A stretch of DNA of 64,000 nucleotides from Scleroderma bovista. Its lineage: Eukaryota; Basidiomycota; Agaricomycetes; Boletales; Sclerodermataceae. The DNA is taken from the NCBI GenBank assembly GCA_037178675.1, contig JAYMGJ010000287.1:119444-183443 (forward strand), read 5' to 3'. Both the position numbers and the translations under genes were made by a program. A model generated the notes under the pieces. That model was given only the letters and a program-made list of their open reading frames with translations, was not told where the DNA came from and did not search any database. Positions 34,819-46,089 of this stretch are shown here, piece after piece. Positions within the stretch are counted from its first letter, which is position 1, and each line of letters begins with the position of its first letter.

Positions 34819-35558
34819 GTTCAGGACAGAGTTCACTGCTGTATATTTATTTATGTATTATGTGTTGTGTATCGGTTACGCGTTGTCCATGCAGTGGGCA
34901 CCATGGTACTAGCACCACGAATTCATAACGAAAACGCTACTTCTCGGGAGCGTGTGGAAGTACTTTGGTAGAATATGGCAGAATAGCACCATGAAGCGGC
35001 GTTCTGAAATCCCCGTACATTCGCAACGATCCCTGTTGTTCATGTCCGCCGCGCCGTCCTGGCGTGGCGTCGACGGTATTCTGTGGCGACTGGGACTCCG
35101 TGCGAGACCCCTGTTTCCACCCGATCCATTAATGTATAGTCTGCATGTTGGCATGTAAGCGCAGTACCATTAGTAACTACCTGCGTGTCTCTACTGCCGT
35201 ACCTGAAGGCACTTGGTATACAGTCGGAGACACTCTGCAATATGCAAACGGGATAACCAGTCCCGATCAGGAAATGGACTTTGGATTGCTTTCATGCAAG
35301 TGTATGAGTACAATTATGTATGATATGCCATGATACACGGTACTTAGACATAAATCTACAAAGCACCAGGCTCATGTGGGTTACAATTATCATCGATACA
35401 GAAGTTAATGGCCCCATCCAGAGGATAATATAAGGGTAGGCTTCGAGCCTACATCCTAGAGCAGTAACCTACTGGGAGGCCTGCAAACATGTCACAAGAA
35501 CGAAAGAATGATTGCAACGAGGGTGATAACGAGTCTCCGTGTCATGCCATGGGCGTGT
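34819..35558. other. Intergenic, with a tRNA-like relic
   Basis: No coding frame convinces. At 35436-35452 a perfect stem-loop GTAGGC-TTCGA-GCCTAC lies within GGCCTCCCAGTAGGTTACTGCTC-like sequence (minus strand, about 35410-35485). This has a weak likeness to a T arm and A box and may be a decayed SINE head, but no full cloverleaf forms. Confidence 0.3.
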
Positions 35559-36794
35559 TCAGTAATGACCGCTTGCGAAACGACGCTTGTGCATCCTGTG
35601 CTTCACGTTGTCCCGTGGCTTGTCGAAATTGGGGGAAGCCTCAGCAGCAACCGTGCGTTTGCGGCGCTTACATGATCCAGAGTTGGACCCGGTTCCACTA
35701 GGACCAGACGGGGCAGGTGGGGTAGGGGCCATAGTGGGGCTGCTGGAAGGAGCACTGTAGCCTCCGTATGTAACCGGAGCTGAAGTAGAAGAAGCACCAG
35801 AAGGGATCGATGAAGGTGTTGGCACCATAGAAGGAGAGGATGCCGAGCTAGGAGAGCCCGAGCCCGAGCCCGAGCCCGAAGAACCAGAACCGCCGGATAC
35901 GAATGCTGCGACAGGAGGACCAGGGAACGTGTAGCTGACTGGTTTGTTGTATACCTGCAGAATGGGACTTAATTAGAGTCATTCAGTAAGAGCGATAAGT
36001 TGAGGACGAACGTCGGGTGTCAGGATGCCGGCATCTGTGTCTGAGTAACCACCAGGGAACGTGACGGTTTCACTACTGGTTGGTCCACCGGTTTGAGAAC
36101 CACCGATGGTGAGTTGGATGCAAGCAGGGTAGAATTCTGCACCACCTAGACTCATACCGTTCTGAAGGGCAATGAGCTCCGTGCGGAGAAGATAGTCTCC
36201 AGCAGCAAGCGTAGAGGGTATAGTGACGCTAGAAGGCTGACCAGATTCTGAGGTTCAAACATGAGTCACAATGTTCACAATATGATTGGGCAAACTCACT
36301 GATCTGAGATTGATACCACGTTTCGTCGCCCGACTCGAGACCAAGCTCAGCGATCTTGAACCACTCAGCGTTGGCGGACTGATATGAAGAGCAGGGCCCG
36401 TCACACTTAGCCATGTAGTGCATGATCGGACCGGTGTCGTGAGGCCACTGGGACGCATGTCAGAGTTTAATGCAGACATGACGCGGGAGAGAGGACGACT
36501 TACTGGAGTACCGGCTGTGGTGCCACCGGACCATTGAATCTCGAGTTGGCTGCCAGGGTTGGCCTGAGCGACATCTTGGGCGAGCTGGGCACTGAGGCCA
36601 CAGTTCAAATCTGGGTTGGAGGCGCCTTTTACGGGACTATTGGACGAGACTTGACGTATGATGGATGGAGTGGTGGCTCCTGAGCCGGGGGAGTTTCCCT
36701 TGTAGACGGTGCCGTCGATGGTGACCTGCGAGACAAAACCGTGGGCGGAGACAAGCGTTGGAAGGAGAAGAGAGAGGAATGTGAGGTGGAACAT
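35559..36794 (-). CDS. AA9 lytic polysaccharide monooxygenase 1
   Basis: Secreted copper enzyme that breaks crystalline cellulose or hemicellulose oxidatively. Exons 36504-36794, 36300-36447, 36012-36247 and 35559-35954 total 1071 nt, 356 residues. The signal peptide ends LVSA, leaving HGFVSQVTIDG, so the N-terminal His of the copper brace is correct. The second His lies in WPHDTGPIMHYMAKC. ANAEWFKIAE, GDYLLRTELIALQ, GGAEFYPACIQL and [10 protein letters not shown] are family blocks, with the active-site Tyr in EFYP. There is no CBM1. Instead a Ser/Pro/Gly linker leads to a Cys plus strongly basic tail (CKRRKR, HRMHKRR). One donor reads GTTCGT (exon 3/4). An upstream in-frame ATG at 36827 is less likely, since it precedes the signal peptide. 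Confidence 0.92.
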
Positions 36795-38791
36795 GACGAG
36801 ACGGCAAAAGATTGGCAGAGAATCCAAAGGACTGAATGGCTCGCTCAGCGAGATGTGGGATGGAGAAGGAGCGTAAACGAGAGAGAGAGAGGGCTTTTAT
36901 AAAAAAAAGAATGAAATGGTATTTTTCTTCCGAACAATGGTTAGTTCCGCCAGCAAAACAATAATACATGTTGATTAGGAAACCAACTCCACTGTCATTG
37001 TCCACATCCGTCGATAATTTTTCAAAGGCCATCCACCACGTCTCTCCGTCTTTGTGGCCTGCACGGTGTTGATTGAACTCATGTCGTTGTCCAACCACCC
37101 TCGTTGCTCCCGTGAACCTCACAGCACACCTGCTCAGTCCCCGTCATAGGTTCCCACGCTCCATGTAATTATCTGTCCATGACCACAGTCTCATTGGTGA
37201 CAATAAGAAAGGGCCCGAAACCGAGATACTGTACGAAAAATAAGCACATCTCCAAGGCTGCGATCTGGTGCTTGTCATATGGCCTCTTCCATTCTCCTTG
37301 CACGGTCCGTGTGTCCCCTTCGCCGCCTCTCCGTTGCTTGTAACTCGCGACCTTCAGCCTTTCTTACTCTCCGTCTCATCACATCCGTCTGAGCGACTTC
37401 TTGCAGGTTATTACCTGGCCTTTACCTGCATTTCATTTCACGATGCTCATATTCTTGTGTTCATCTCAGCTGATGGCGTTGTAAGGCTCGCTAGTTTGAC
37501 GGGAAAGAGGCGTTTGGCCAACGTTGCAACATCACCCTGAGCCCGAATGTTTCACAGTAGGGCTGCGTAGTCCTTGCCTGGTTGGTGATAGACGCTATGG
37601 CACTGTGGGTCACTTCATCTAATCTCCGCCCGTCACACAGGCGTCAACCATTGATTCATCCAGCGCACTTTCAATGTGGTCCAACCTTTGCACCAGCTTT
37701 GTCGCCGGTGCCAACCTGACAAGTCAGTCTCATCTGCCAACTCCGCTGAGATTTTATCCAATGCAATAACTATTCCCGTCCACCGAAAGGCCCTTTTTGT
37801 TGTCCCCCCACTTCATCGTTGCATCGGCTTATGCTTCGACCACTCCGGCCGCATCGATCATCATTCAACCTCCCCTTGTTGGTTTCCCTAATATCTAATC
37901 CGCGATATGTTCCGTCTTTGCAGGCATGTCGACGCATGCACTTCAAGTTTTTCGGATTCATGTCAACTGCCTCATCCTCAGCCCAACTCCCTTCCTTGTC
38001 GCCCACAAAACTCGAGCATGGCACTCTGGCTTTCCATACCTTCAAGCTCTATTTTGTAGGAAGATCTTCCCCTTCGTGGCGGCTTCTTTCGGCTATCCAG
38101 CTGTCATGTGTTCCTTGCTTTTCTATGCCATCTTTGGAATAGCGCTACTGGGATCTTCTCCATTTGACCACACCGTGAGTGCATGCCTCGAGCTCCGCCC
38201 AGGTTCGATGCTGGTCCCATATCCATATCCTCACCCTTTCCATTCAATCCACAGGCAGCGGTGCAAAACATAACTGCGCGCACAGTAAACCCAAACAAGG
38301 ACGCCGACATGTTCTGAAGGCGTGGCTTAAATGTTATCAGGCACGTGCTTTACGTGAGGTTTATGTAAAGCATCAGTAAAGTTTGGAGTTTAGAATTGGC
38401 ATGTTTTCCCTCCTCGTGGTTGGCCTGCAGAGTATCTTACTGGCCGTTCCCTAATCGTGAGTCACTAATATGGCAAGTTGATGACTTCTTTCGTTGATTC
38501 TGGTTTGTCTGCAGCTTCTTTCACGACGTTCCATGGAAGTTCGAACTCCATGATATCATATGGTGTGCATAGCTACCTTTCTTGTGTCGTACGCCATGTG
38601 TATGATCGATAGAACTTGATGTGCACCTATGATTACCATAGTACGGACCATGGGTGCCGCTGCCACGCTACTGGGTACAGCCAGTAGAAAATATTGCGCA
38701 TTCACTGTGTTCCTGCCTTAAATTCTTCTGCTTCTTCCAGGATTTCTGTTACTCATTGCTGTCCAAAGGCATCTAGGCAGAACCATACAAG
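36795..38791. other. Long intergenic region, no gene recognised
   Basis: About 2 kb between two divergently oriented genes. Open frames (37268-37540, 37819-38142, 37926-38273) show no domain and do not chain by convincing splicing. Just upstream of the LPMO is a purine run (GAGAGAGAGAG at about 36880). Part of 37260-38180 is CT-rich, as in long fungal promoters. A small unrecognised gene cannot be excluded. Confidence 0.4.
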
Positions 38792-40999
38792 ATGGCACTT
38801 TTCCACACTATTCTGGTGCTTATATTGGTTCCAGGGCTGAGCTACATCTACCCGAACCTCCTCCCGAAAGTCCTCTACAATATTCCCTGCGTCTGTCGTT
38901 CCAATGTATACAGCGGTCATCATGGGGAGAGATGTGAAAGAAACAAGGTAATCACATCAGAGCTATCCGCCTATATCGAGGAGACGATGGGGGTCTTCAA
39001 TATCACTGGGCTGTCTTTGGCTATTGTCCCCAAGGACGGGGATCCAGAGTTGAAGGCTTGGGGGTATAGATCAGAAGACGAAGAGAAAATGACGTCTGAT
39101 GTGAGTGTACTTTACGTATTTGATGTTCCTACCCGCCACTTATCCCTGGTCCGAAAACCTTTCTGCTTACTTTTCCGCCTACCCGGGTACGCCTGCCATG
39201 TCGCATTTTATGACAGACGTTATTCCACATGGCTTCCGTCTCGAAGGCGTTCTGCGCAACTGCACTCGGAATCCTCATGGATGACTTTGCGAATAGGAGG
39301 AACGTTACTGTACTTCCTCCAAAGTTGATGGAAATAACTTGGCATACCAAAGTCAAAGACTTGCTACCCGACGACTGGGAACTCATGGATGAGTGGGCGT
39401 CTGAACAGGCAAACCTCAAGGATATCCTTGCCCACGTTTCTGGTGTACCGCGGTGAGTAAAGGGCTCAAATTCCCTTGGGAGTCGAGCTGTCTGCAGCAT
39501 CGTTGCGCGGATATTCTCATCCCTATTTTATGCAAGGCATGACTTTGCTTATGGTCCTCATGACACCCCTTTGGATTTGGTCAAGCGGTTAAAGTACTTG
39601 CGACCCGCTTTTGAGCTGCGAGAACAGTGGTCATATAACAATATTGTGAAGCCATATCCGTCTACTCCAGGTGGCTTGAATTTCCTTAACTAATGTGAAG
39701 ACACACAGATGTTCGTCGTCGTCGCGCATATTATTTCAACATACGCAAATCAGCCTTATACGCGGTTTGTGCAGGAGAGGATTTTTGTACCGCTGGACAT
39801 GTCTTCGACCACTTTCTCGCCGCGGACAGCTGCAAAGTCTGGAAAGTTCACTCAGGGATGGACAAAGGCAGGGCGATTGGTTCCAGAATGGTTCACTGAG
39901 GAGGCTGCTTTCACCTTGGCAGGGCCAGGCGGCATCATCTCAAATGCAATCGATATGGTAGGTAAAACCGTGCTCTATGTTCGCGGAGTTATCACAATGA
40001 CCATGCAGTCTAAATGGATCTCGACGTGGCTGAATGCGGGCACATACAATGGAACAGCTGTCATCCCCCTCTCTGTCTACTGGAACACCACTCTCTCGTA
40101 CACTGTTTCTCAGGATCACCCAGAAGATACCAGTCAGTCCATTGGCGGGTGCGGCTTGGGTTGGTTCCGTCGATCGTACCGAGGTCACGATGTAAGGACA
40201 TCCCAAACTACATCATTTCTACCTGATACTAAGGAAGGGGTCCGTAATTAGGGAATAGGTCATCTTGGCAGTATCCCAGGGGTCACCACACTCGTGTCCT
40301 TTTTGCCGAGTGATAAATTTGGAATCATGGTTTTTGCGAATGGAGGTGACCAAGAGGCACAAGTTAGACGTATCTCCAACATCATCATAGAAAAGGTTCT
40401 ATGCTTGGTGGATTCACAACCTCTAGAGAATAGGTGGGTTTTCCCCTCTTCATTGGTCGGAACTCCCTCATGGCGGATGACCCAGACTTCCTTCAGATTC
40501 CTCCAAGCCTAAGATGTCCGAAATTACCTCTATCACATGGAGTCTCCCTTTGTCACCAAACGACCTTTCCGGGACATATACCAACCCAGGCTATGGCACC
40601 CTTACTTTCTGCGGTCCAAACAGCACCTCTTTTTATTGCTCCAAGGTCCATGCTAACTTTACAACCGTCGATGAGGCACGGGACAATGTGAACCACTCAA
40701 TCGAACTTTTGGCGGCATGGCCACGCTTCTGGTCGTCCCATGTGCGCATGCGGTATCTCGGCGGGACGCTATTCAGCGTTCACATGACGAGTTTGTTTCC
40801 AAATGGATACGGCAAGGATTCCACTCCATTCGAGATTGCGGAGATTGGTATGTCACCGATAACGGCAGAATTCGTCATAGACGAGGGGAAAGTTTCTGGG
40901 TTTGGAATGACTACCTTAACGGAAAGTCGAACAGGACGTCGTGCACGGCTGGACAGAACTGTCAAAGATAGCGCTGAGGTTTGGTTCGATAGAATCTGA
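38792..40999 (+). CDS. Beta-lactamase-fold serine hydrolase, secreted or membrane-anchored
   Basis: Class C beta-lactamase/EstA-type esterase family. The sequence shows an N-terminal hydrophobic segment (ALFHTILVLILVPGLSYIYP), the S-x-x-K nucleophile motif in MASVSKAF (about 39230), the YNN second motif (about 39637) and the HLG third motif in GHLGSIPG (about 40262). A C-terminal lipocalin-like part contains LSGTYTNPGYGTLTF. Six introns can be placed with phase kept, such as 39102-39216 and a last one using the CAG at about 40490 that joins to KMSEITSITW. All main exons connect without a stop. Many N-x-S/T sites fit secretion. The natural substrate is unknown; beta-lactam hydrolysis is not implied. 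The polypeptide fits the usual 500-600 residues. Confidence 0.85.
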
Positions 41000-41743
41000 G
41001 TTGGCACTGTGGGTTGTGGTCTGTCCTGCCAAACGCCACAAGAATATTCATTTTCGACAACCCACTCTGAACCAATTGTTACGAATCTAAAGCAGGTGAG
41101 GATTTCAAGGGTAGTTGGATGCTCTGCAGCGTGCATGTCCTTGATAAATATGTGTGTATTATATTGAATTAGCTAGGTTTGGATTGAGACTACAGAGAAA
41201 GATGAATAGCATCCTGTAGCATTGTGAAGTGACTTTCAATGGTAACTTATATAGGTGCCGTAATGTTACCGAGAGCGATTGTGTGTAACCGGTGCTAAAC
41301 AGACGTCCCAGCTCGGTTCGCAAATAGGGACAACTTGGTGGCCTTGGACTTCTCATTCCAAAAATCACCTTGATATCGCCATCATCCATTCGATGTACTG
41401 TGGCGTCATGATCGATCATAAGAGTACCGTCCAAGCGCCTTGATCATCGGTGTCAATCTGTGGCCGCAAGTGGTAGTAGGTTGTCATCATTTTGTGAATT
41501 GTTGCTTGAAGGAGTCTCAATTCACTTTGCAACTTCAGCGAGCCTGTGGGTCGAGGGCAGGCGTTACATGTGGCCTCCGCTCCTCACTCTTGCAGGCTGT
41601 TTTCATCTGAAGTGACTTGACTCCAAAAGACGACAGCCCTGGCGCTTTCTGACCTTGCCACTTGTCGTCAACACATACATCCGGTGAGACACCATACTTT
41701 TGTGCATATACCCTGTTTGAGCGGCCTGGCTGCCTCTTCAGAC
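41000..41743. other. Intergenic, no gene seen
   Basis: Terminator of the hydrolase and promoter of the GTPase. Short antisense frames (41159-41434, 41535-41753) have no family features. Confidence 0.35.
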
Positions 41744-42421
41744 ATGTCCTCACAGACTCTTAACGTCATCCTCTTCGGAGAGACTGGTACAGGCAAGAGC
41801 TCCGTAATTAACCTTATGGCTAGAAGACCTATTGCCAAAACGTCTTCTGGCGTCGACCTCTGCACGACGAAATCCAAGGACTATCAGTTCAACATAGGCC
41901 CCAGACAAATCAAGATATGGGACACCATCGGCCTTAACAAGCCCCAGATGGCTGGAAATCGCCTTTATGATACGATCACCAGAGGCATTGCGCTCATTCG
42001 CGAAGTGAGCAAGGCTGGCGGTGTTGATCTCCTCTTATTATGCATCGGCAAAAATAGGATCACAGCTACAACCCGGAGCATCTACCGACTGTTTTACGAG
42101 GCTCTCTGCCAAAAGCAAGTGCCAATTGCGCTTGTTATCACTCATCTTGAGAGGGAGAATCCGATGGAAGATTGGTGGACAAGAAACGAAGCCAGCATTT
42201 CGGGGTATGGCATTGGGAGTGTTGGTCATGCCTGTGTCACTTGTCTCGAAGAACACCAGAAATACAAGGAATCCAGGGTTGCAATGTTGCATCTTCTGTC
42301 TCAGCAGCATAGCAACAATCATCGCAGGTTCTCCATGCCACCGGAATCTGGGTTCACTCGATTCCGCTCATGGACGGGTTCCCCTATTGTGAAGGAAGTC
42401 GCGCGTATCCTGGAGAAGTGA
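41744..42421 (+). CDS. Small AIG1/septin-like P-loop GTPase
   Basis: Single-exon protein of 225 residues (an ATG at 41684 would add 20). P-loop GETGTGKS at residues 11-18, a threonine-rich switch I region (CTTKSKDY), Walker B/G3 WDTIGL near residue 60 and THLE at the G4 position near residue 145. The fold matches the G domains annotated in mushrooms as AIG1-type or P-loop GTPases. Such proteins occur in large, unstudied, lineage-expanded families; a role in immunity-like recognition has been speculated for relatives, but nothing in the sequence shows it. No membrane segment or lipid site is seen. The lack of introns contrasts with every neighbour and may mean retrocopy origin or short-gene birth. 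Confidence 0.75.
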   Translation: MSSQTLNVILFGETGTGKSSVINLMARRPIAKTSSGVDLCTTKSKDYQFNIGPRQIKIWDTIGLNKPQMAGNRLYDTITRGIALIREVSKAGGVDLLLLCIGKNRITATTRSIYRLFYEALCQKQVPIALVITHLERENPMEDWWTRNEASISGYGIGSVGHACVTCLEEHQKYKESRVAMLHLLSQQHSNNHRRFSMPPESGFTRFRSWTGSPIVKEVARILEK

Positions 42422-42868
42422 TGCGGCTTGGACCCTAAATCAGCTCACCGTTTGGCTACACAGCTGGCTAGCTAAATTTCTGGAGCGCCGCGAGATCCTT
42501 CCACAGGCGGTCATCTATGCTCTTCACAACCAGTGGTTTATTTGCACCTGTAGTTGGATCCATCATAGGCCAGTCACAACCAATGTACCTACCATCTTGT
42601 ATTGCAGTCGTTGTAGCGCTACTACTTTTGTACACTACGTTAACAAAACACTTATCCTTGTCACTCTAATTTGACATTACAAGAGCTGATTTTTGACCTA
42701 GTATGTTCGGCTTTTTGCGACACGACAGGGGCTGTATTTCCGTCGGTTGAAGTCAAGCAAGCCAACCGTCTACACCTGAAGAGGACATGCGACTGAACGA
42801 TAGCAACAAAAGTGAAATATTGATGGGCCGCATGTTTACATACAAAAGATGTTACAAGTCAAGGGGTC
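42422..42868. other. Intergenic between convergent genes
   Basis: 3' regions of the GTPase (+) and PEPCK (-). No coding evidence. Confidence 0.4.
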
Positions 42869-44874
42869 TCAATCCAACTTCGGACCCACCAACTTCACGG
42901 ACTCCTTTACATCCCCCTCATAAAGCCTGAACGCCTTCTGGAACATGCCTCCCAGCTTCCTAACCTCGCGCCCGAACGCCTCTTTGTCCGCCCATGCGAG
43001 CTTTGGGTTGAGGAGCTCCCGCGGCACACCCTCGATCTTGGTGGGGATCTGGAGACCAAAGACGTCGAATGTCTCGTACTCTGCGTCGAGGAGCTCCCCC
43101 GAGTGAATAGCGTCGACTATACGACGGGTATATGCGAGTTTGCAGCGCTTGCCGGTCCCGAATCTGCCGCCTGTCCAGCCAGTGTTGACCAGCCAGCAGG
43201 GCACGTTGTGTTGCGACATGCGCTCTGCGAGCATATCGGCATAGCGAGATGGCTTCGGGGGGGAATGTGAGCGATCACGAGAGATGAAGTAAGAGAATGA
43301 ACCTACGTGGAGGACAATGAAGGGTGCGCTGTAGCACGTCGAGAAAGTGGGGATGGGCTCAAGCACACCGTCCTCAGTTCCCGGTGTTTTCCTGCCCACC
43401 GCTCAGCACGAGCAATCCGCACCTCCAAAAAGTAGACTTACGAGGTGTAACCAGCAAGGAAGTGGTAGCTGGCCTGCTCAGGGGACAGCTTGCTGATAGG
43501 AGGGAGGACACCGAAGGCATCGCAGGTCAGCATGATGATGTTGCTTGGCTGCCTTTCGACGATGCACGGAATCTTTGCGTTGGGAATATATTCGATCGGG
43601 TATGCGCAGCGAGTGTTCTCCGTGATGCCCGTGTCGTCATAGTTAGGGATGCGGTTCAGGGGGTTGTACACCACGTTCTCGAGGATGGAACCAAACCGAA
43701 TGGCATCATAAATCTCAGGTTCCTTTTCCCTCGAGAGGTTGACGCACTTGGCGTAGCACCCTCCCTCGATGTTGAAGACGCCCGAGTCCGACCAAACGTG
43801 CTCGTCGTCACCGATGAGCAAGCGGTGGGGATCTGCAGATAAAGTGGTCTTTCCAGTACCCGAGAGACCAAAGAAGAGGGTGACGTCTCCTTTTTCCATG
43901 CCGACGTTGGCCGAGGAGTGGAGGGAGAGCTGGCCGAACTTGATGGGCTGGAGGTAATGCATGACAGAGAAGACACCCTTCTTCATCTCGCCGGCGTACT
44001 CGGTACCGAGGATGACCATCTCCATGCGCTTGAAGTTGATCTCGACCGAGGTAGTGGATGACATGCCTTTGGTGAAACGGTTTGCGGGGAATTGGCCGGC
44101 GTTGTAAATGATGAAGTCTGGTTCGCCGAAGTTCTCAAGTTCTTCCTCGGTGGGACGGATAAGCATATTGTTCTGTTATGGTATTAGATTGCGCCAAGAA
44201 AGAAGAGTCTGCAAGGGCGAACCATGAACAATGCGTGATAGGCGCGGGCGCAGATCACCCGAACCTTGATGCGGTACTTTGGATCCCACTGAGAAGCGAT
44301 GTAAGCAACGAGGAGGGGATGATGGAGCAGGGACTTACTCCGGCAAAGCCGTCGAAGATGTAGACGTTGTCGCGGGTATTGAGGTAATCGATGGCACGTT
44401 CGCGGTTAATCTCGAATGTGTCTGCAGGGATAGGGGTAAATTGCAAAACGGAAGCGGTGAAATGACACGAACGCTCGTCCATCTTAATGTTGACAGAGCC
44501 CCACCAGATGTCATCTTTACTCGTCTCTTCGTAGACGATGCGCTTGTCCTTGGGGCTCCGGCCGGTCTTCTTACCGGAGAAGTTGATGAGCGCACCGGAG
44601 GAGGAGATGACGGCGCCCTCGTTTTTGATGGCATCTTCGTAGAGTTGGGCGGGGGCGGCGTTGCGCTTGAGTTGGATGCGATCCATGTCGAAGCCAGCCT
44701 GGGAGAAGTAGTCGAGGTCACGACCGATGACTGTTTTATGCCGTGTGAGCAAATACGGCACAGGGGGTGAGGGCAGGGCATACATTTGTTGTTGTACTCA
44801 TTGTCGTGGGCCTGGGCGTAGTTGCGGTGGAGGATGTGGGGAGTGACATAGGGAGTTTGGTGAGGGAGGACCAT
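42869..44874 (-). CDS. PCK1: Phosphoenolpyruvate carboxykinase (ATP)
   Basis: First committed step of gluconeogenesis: oxaloacetate + ATP to PEP, CO2 and ADP, in the cytosol. The start at 44874 gives [20 protein letters not shown]. An intron at about 44731-44785 leads to [15 protein letters not shown]. Key blocks are [27 protein letters not shown], the kinase-1a P-loop [13 protein letters not shown] (about 43850), the metal-binding [13 protein letters not shown] (about 43800) and [22 protein letters not shown] is also present. The C-terminus is LVGPKLD. Introns include one with GTTCGT donor near 44470 (needed to keep phase into TFEINRERA) and one of about 65 nt ending near 43440. The length of about 540 residues is normal. 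A 1.2-kb divergent promoter is shared with LPMO 2. Confidence 0.93.
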
Positions 44875-46089
44875 TGTTGCCTGGTAAGAGTGAATGTTGG
44901 TTAGACTTGGACAGTATCTACGCGAACGGAACAAGAATGATAGATCCGAGATACCCCATAATCGAGATATCCCACGAGACATCGGGGGGGAGGAATAGTA
45001 GTCGCGAGGGGGGATGCGATGACTTACCGGTGCGCGCTGATTGAAAGTGTAGGAGAAGAAAGAGGAGAAGGAGTCGAGTGGCCTTGGGAACGCACTCCAT
45101 TTTATAAGCTTCTAGCCCTTGAGGTCTCTGGCTTGATCCCACAATCACCCGACAGGACAGCCCGTAAACTTCCGCCTACAAAGGGTCGGCGAGGCTTCGA
45201 AGTTCGTAGTCGTTCGAGGAGTCGACTCGCGGTCCACTCCGACGAGTCGGCATGAGCAGTGTCCTCGTCGCCTTACTACTACGAGCATATCCAGGTCTCT
45301 CCGTATACCACCAAGGTGCAGTCTTGCGCCGACATCGACCGAGGTATGCTTGGCTCGTATGTAACGTCCAGGCCAGGTTACCATCCCCCACGTCGCTGAT
45401 AGTTTCTCCCGTTACGTGTAGGTACAATGATGAGGCCCACCCCATTACATGGACAGCACCGCCATGTACAGCCTATCTCGCATCGATCCGACCTGTTCGG
45501 GGTCAGCTGGCGGGAATACCCTGTCTAGATCAGTGATCCTACTGATCCTTGAACTTGTGCACCGACGATGGTATGATCGGACCTCCAGGACACGCTTGGG
45601 ACATATGCAATCCAGCCGGAGCATCTGATGGAATGACGGAAGGCATAATTCGCTCTTTACTTATGTGCCCGTCGTGTCAAACATCGGTGGGTTTCGGGTT
45701 AACATGTATGGGTGTGCCTGAGCCCAGTGTTCTTGAGGTGAGGACAAGGCCCCCACTAGAAGCGTGTTGTTAACCTTGGTTCCCCATGAGGCCCGCACGC
45801 CTCTCCTTGATGCGAACAATGAGTCTGCGGTCTTATCTTATCTTTACCGGTTTGGGACTCCAATGGCCCTTCCGCAGACAATAGCCTATGGCCAGGTACG
45901 TGATCGACATGCTGCTGCCTTGCATTCGTTTCCCCGCCTCTCCCTCTTCCTTCTATTCTCGCCTCCAATCCGCGCCGTGCGCTCTCTGGCTTGCCATATC
46001 TTCGTATCCCTTCCTTCGTTCTTTTTCCCAGCCCCCAGCCCTTCCTTCCATCTGGCCTAAGCAAACTCGGCACCCTAAGAAACATCAGC
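44875..46089. promoter_or_regulatory. Divergent promoter between PEPCK and AA9 LPMO 2
   Basis: 1.2 kb without a convincing gene. A possible TATA-like TTTTATAAGC (about 45100) lies on the PEPCK side. CT-rich tracts (45930-46060) precede the LPMO start. Both flanking genes belong to pathways that are typically repressed by glucose in fungi, so shared carbon control is plausible but inferred. Confidence 0.4.

Noticed and set aside
35436..35452. Terminator or tRNA T arm
   Set aside because: A perfect 6-bp stem with TTCGA loop, but no full cloverleaf and no neighbouring gene that needs a terminator.
37268..38273. A gene between LPMO 1 and the beta-lactamase-fold hydrolase
   Set aside because: Short frames with no conserved motif; exons cannot be chained with credible GT..AG borders.
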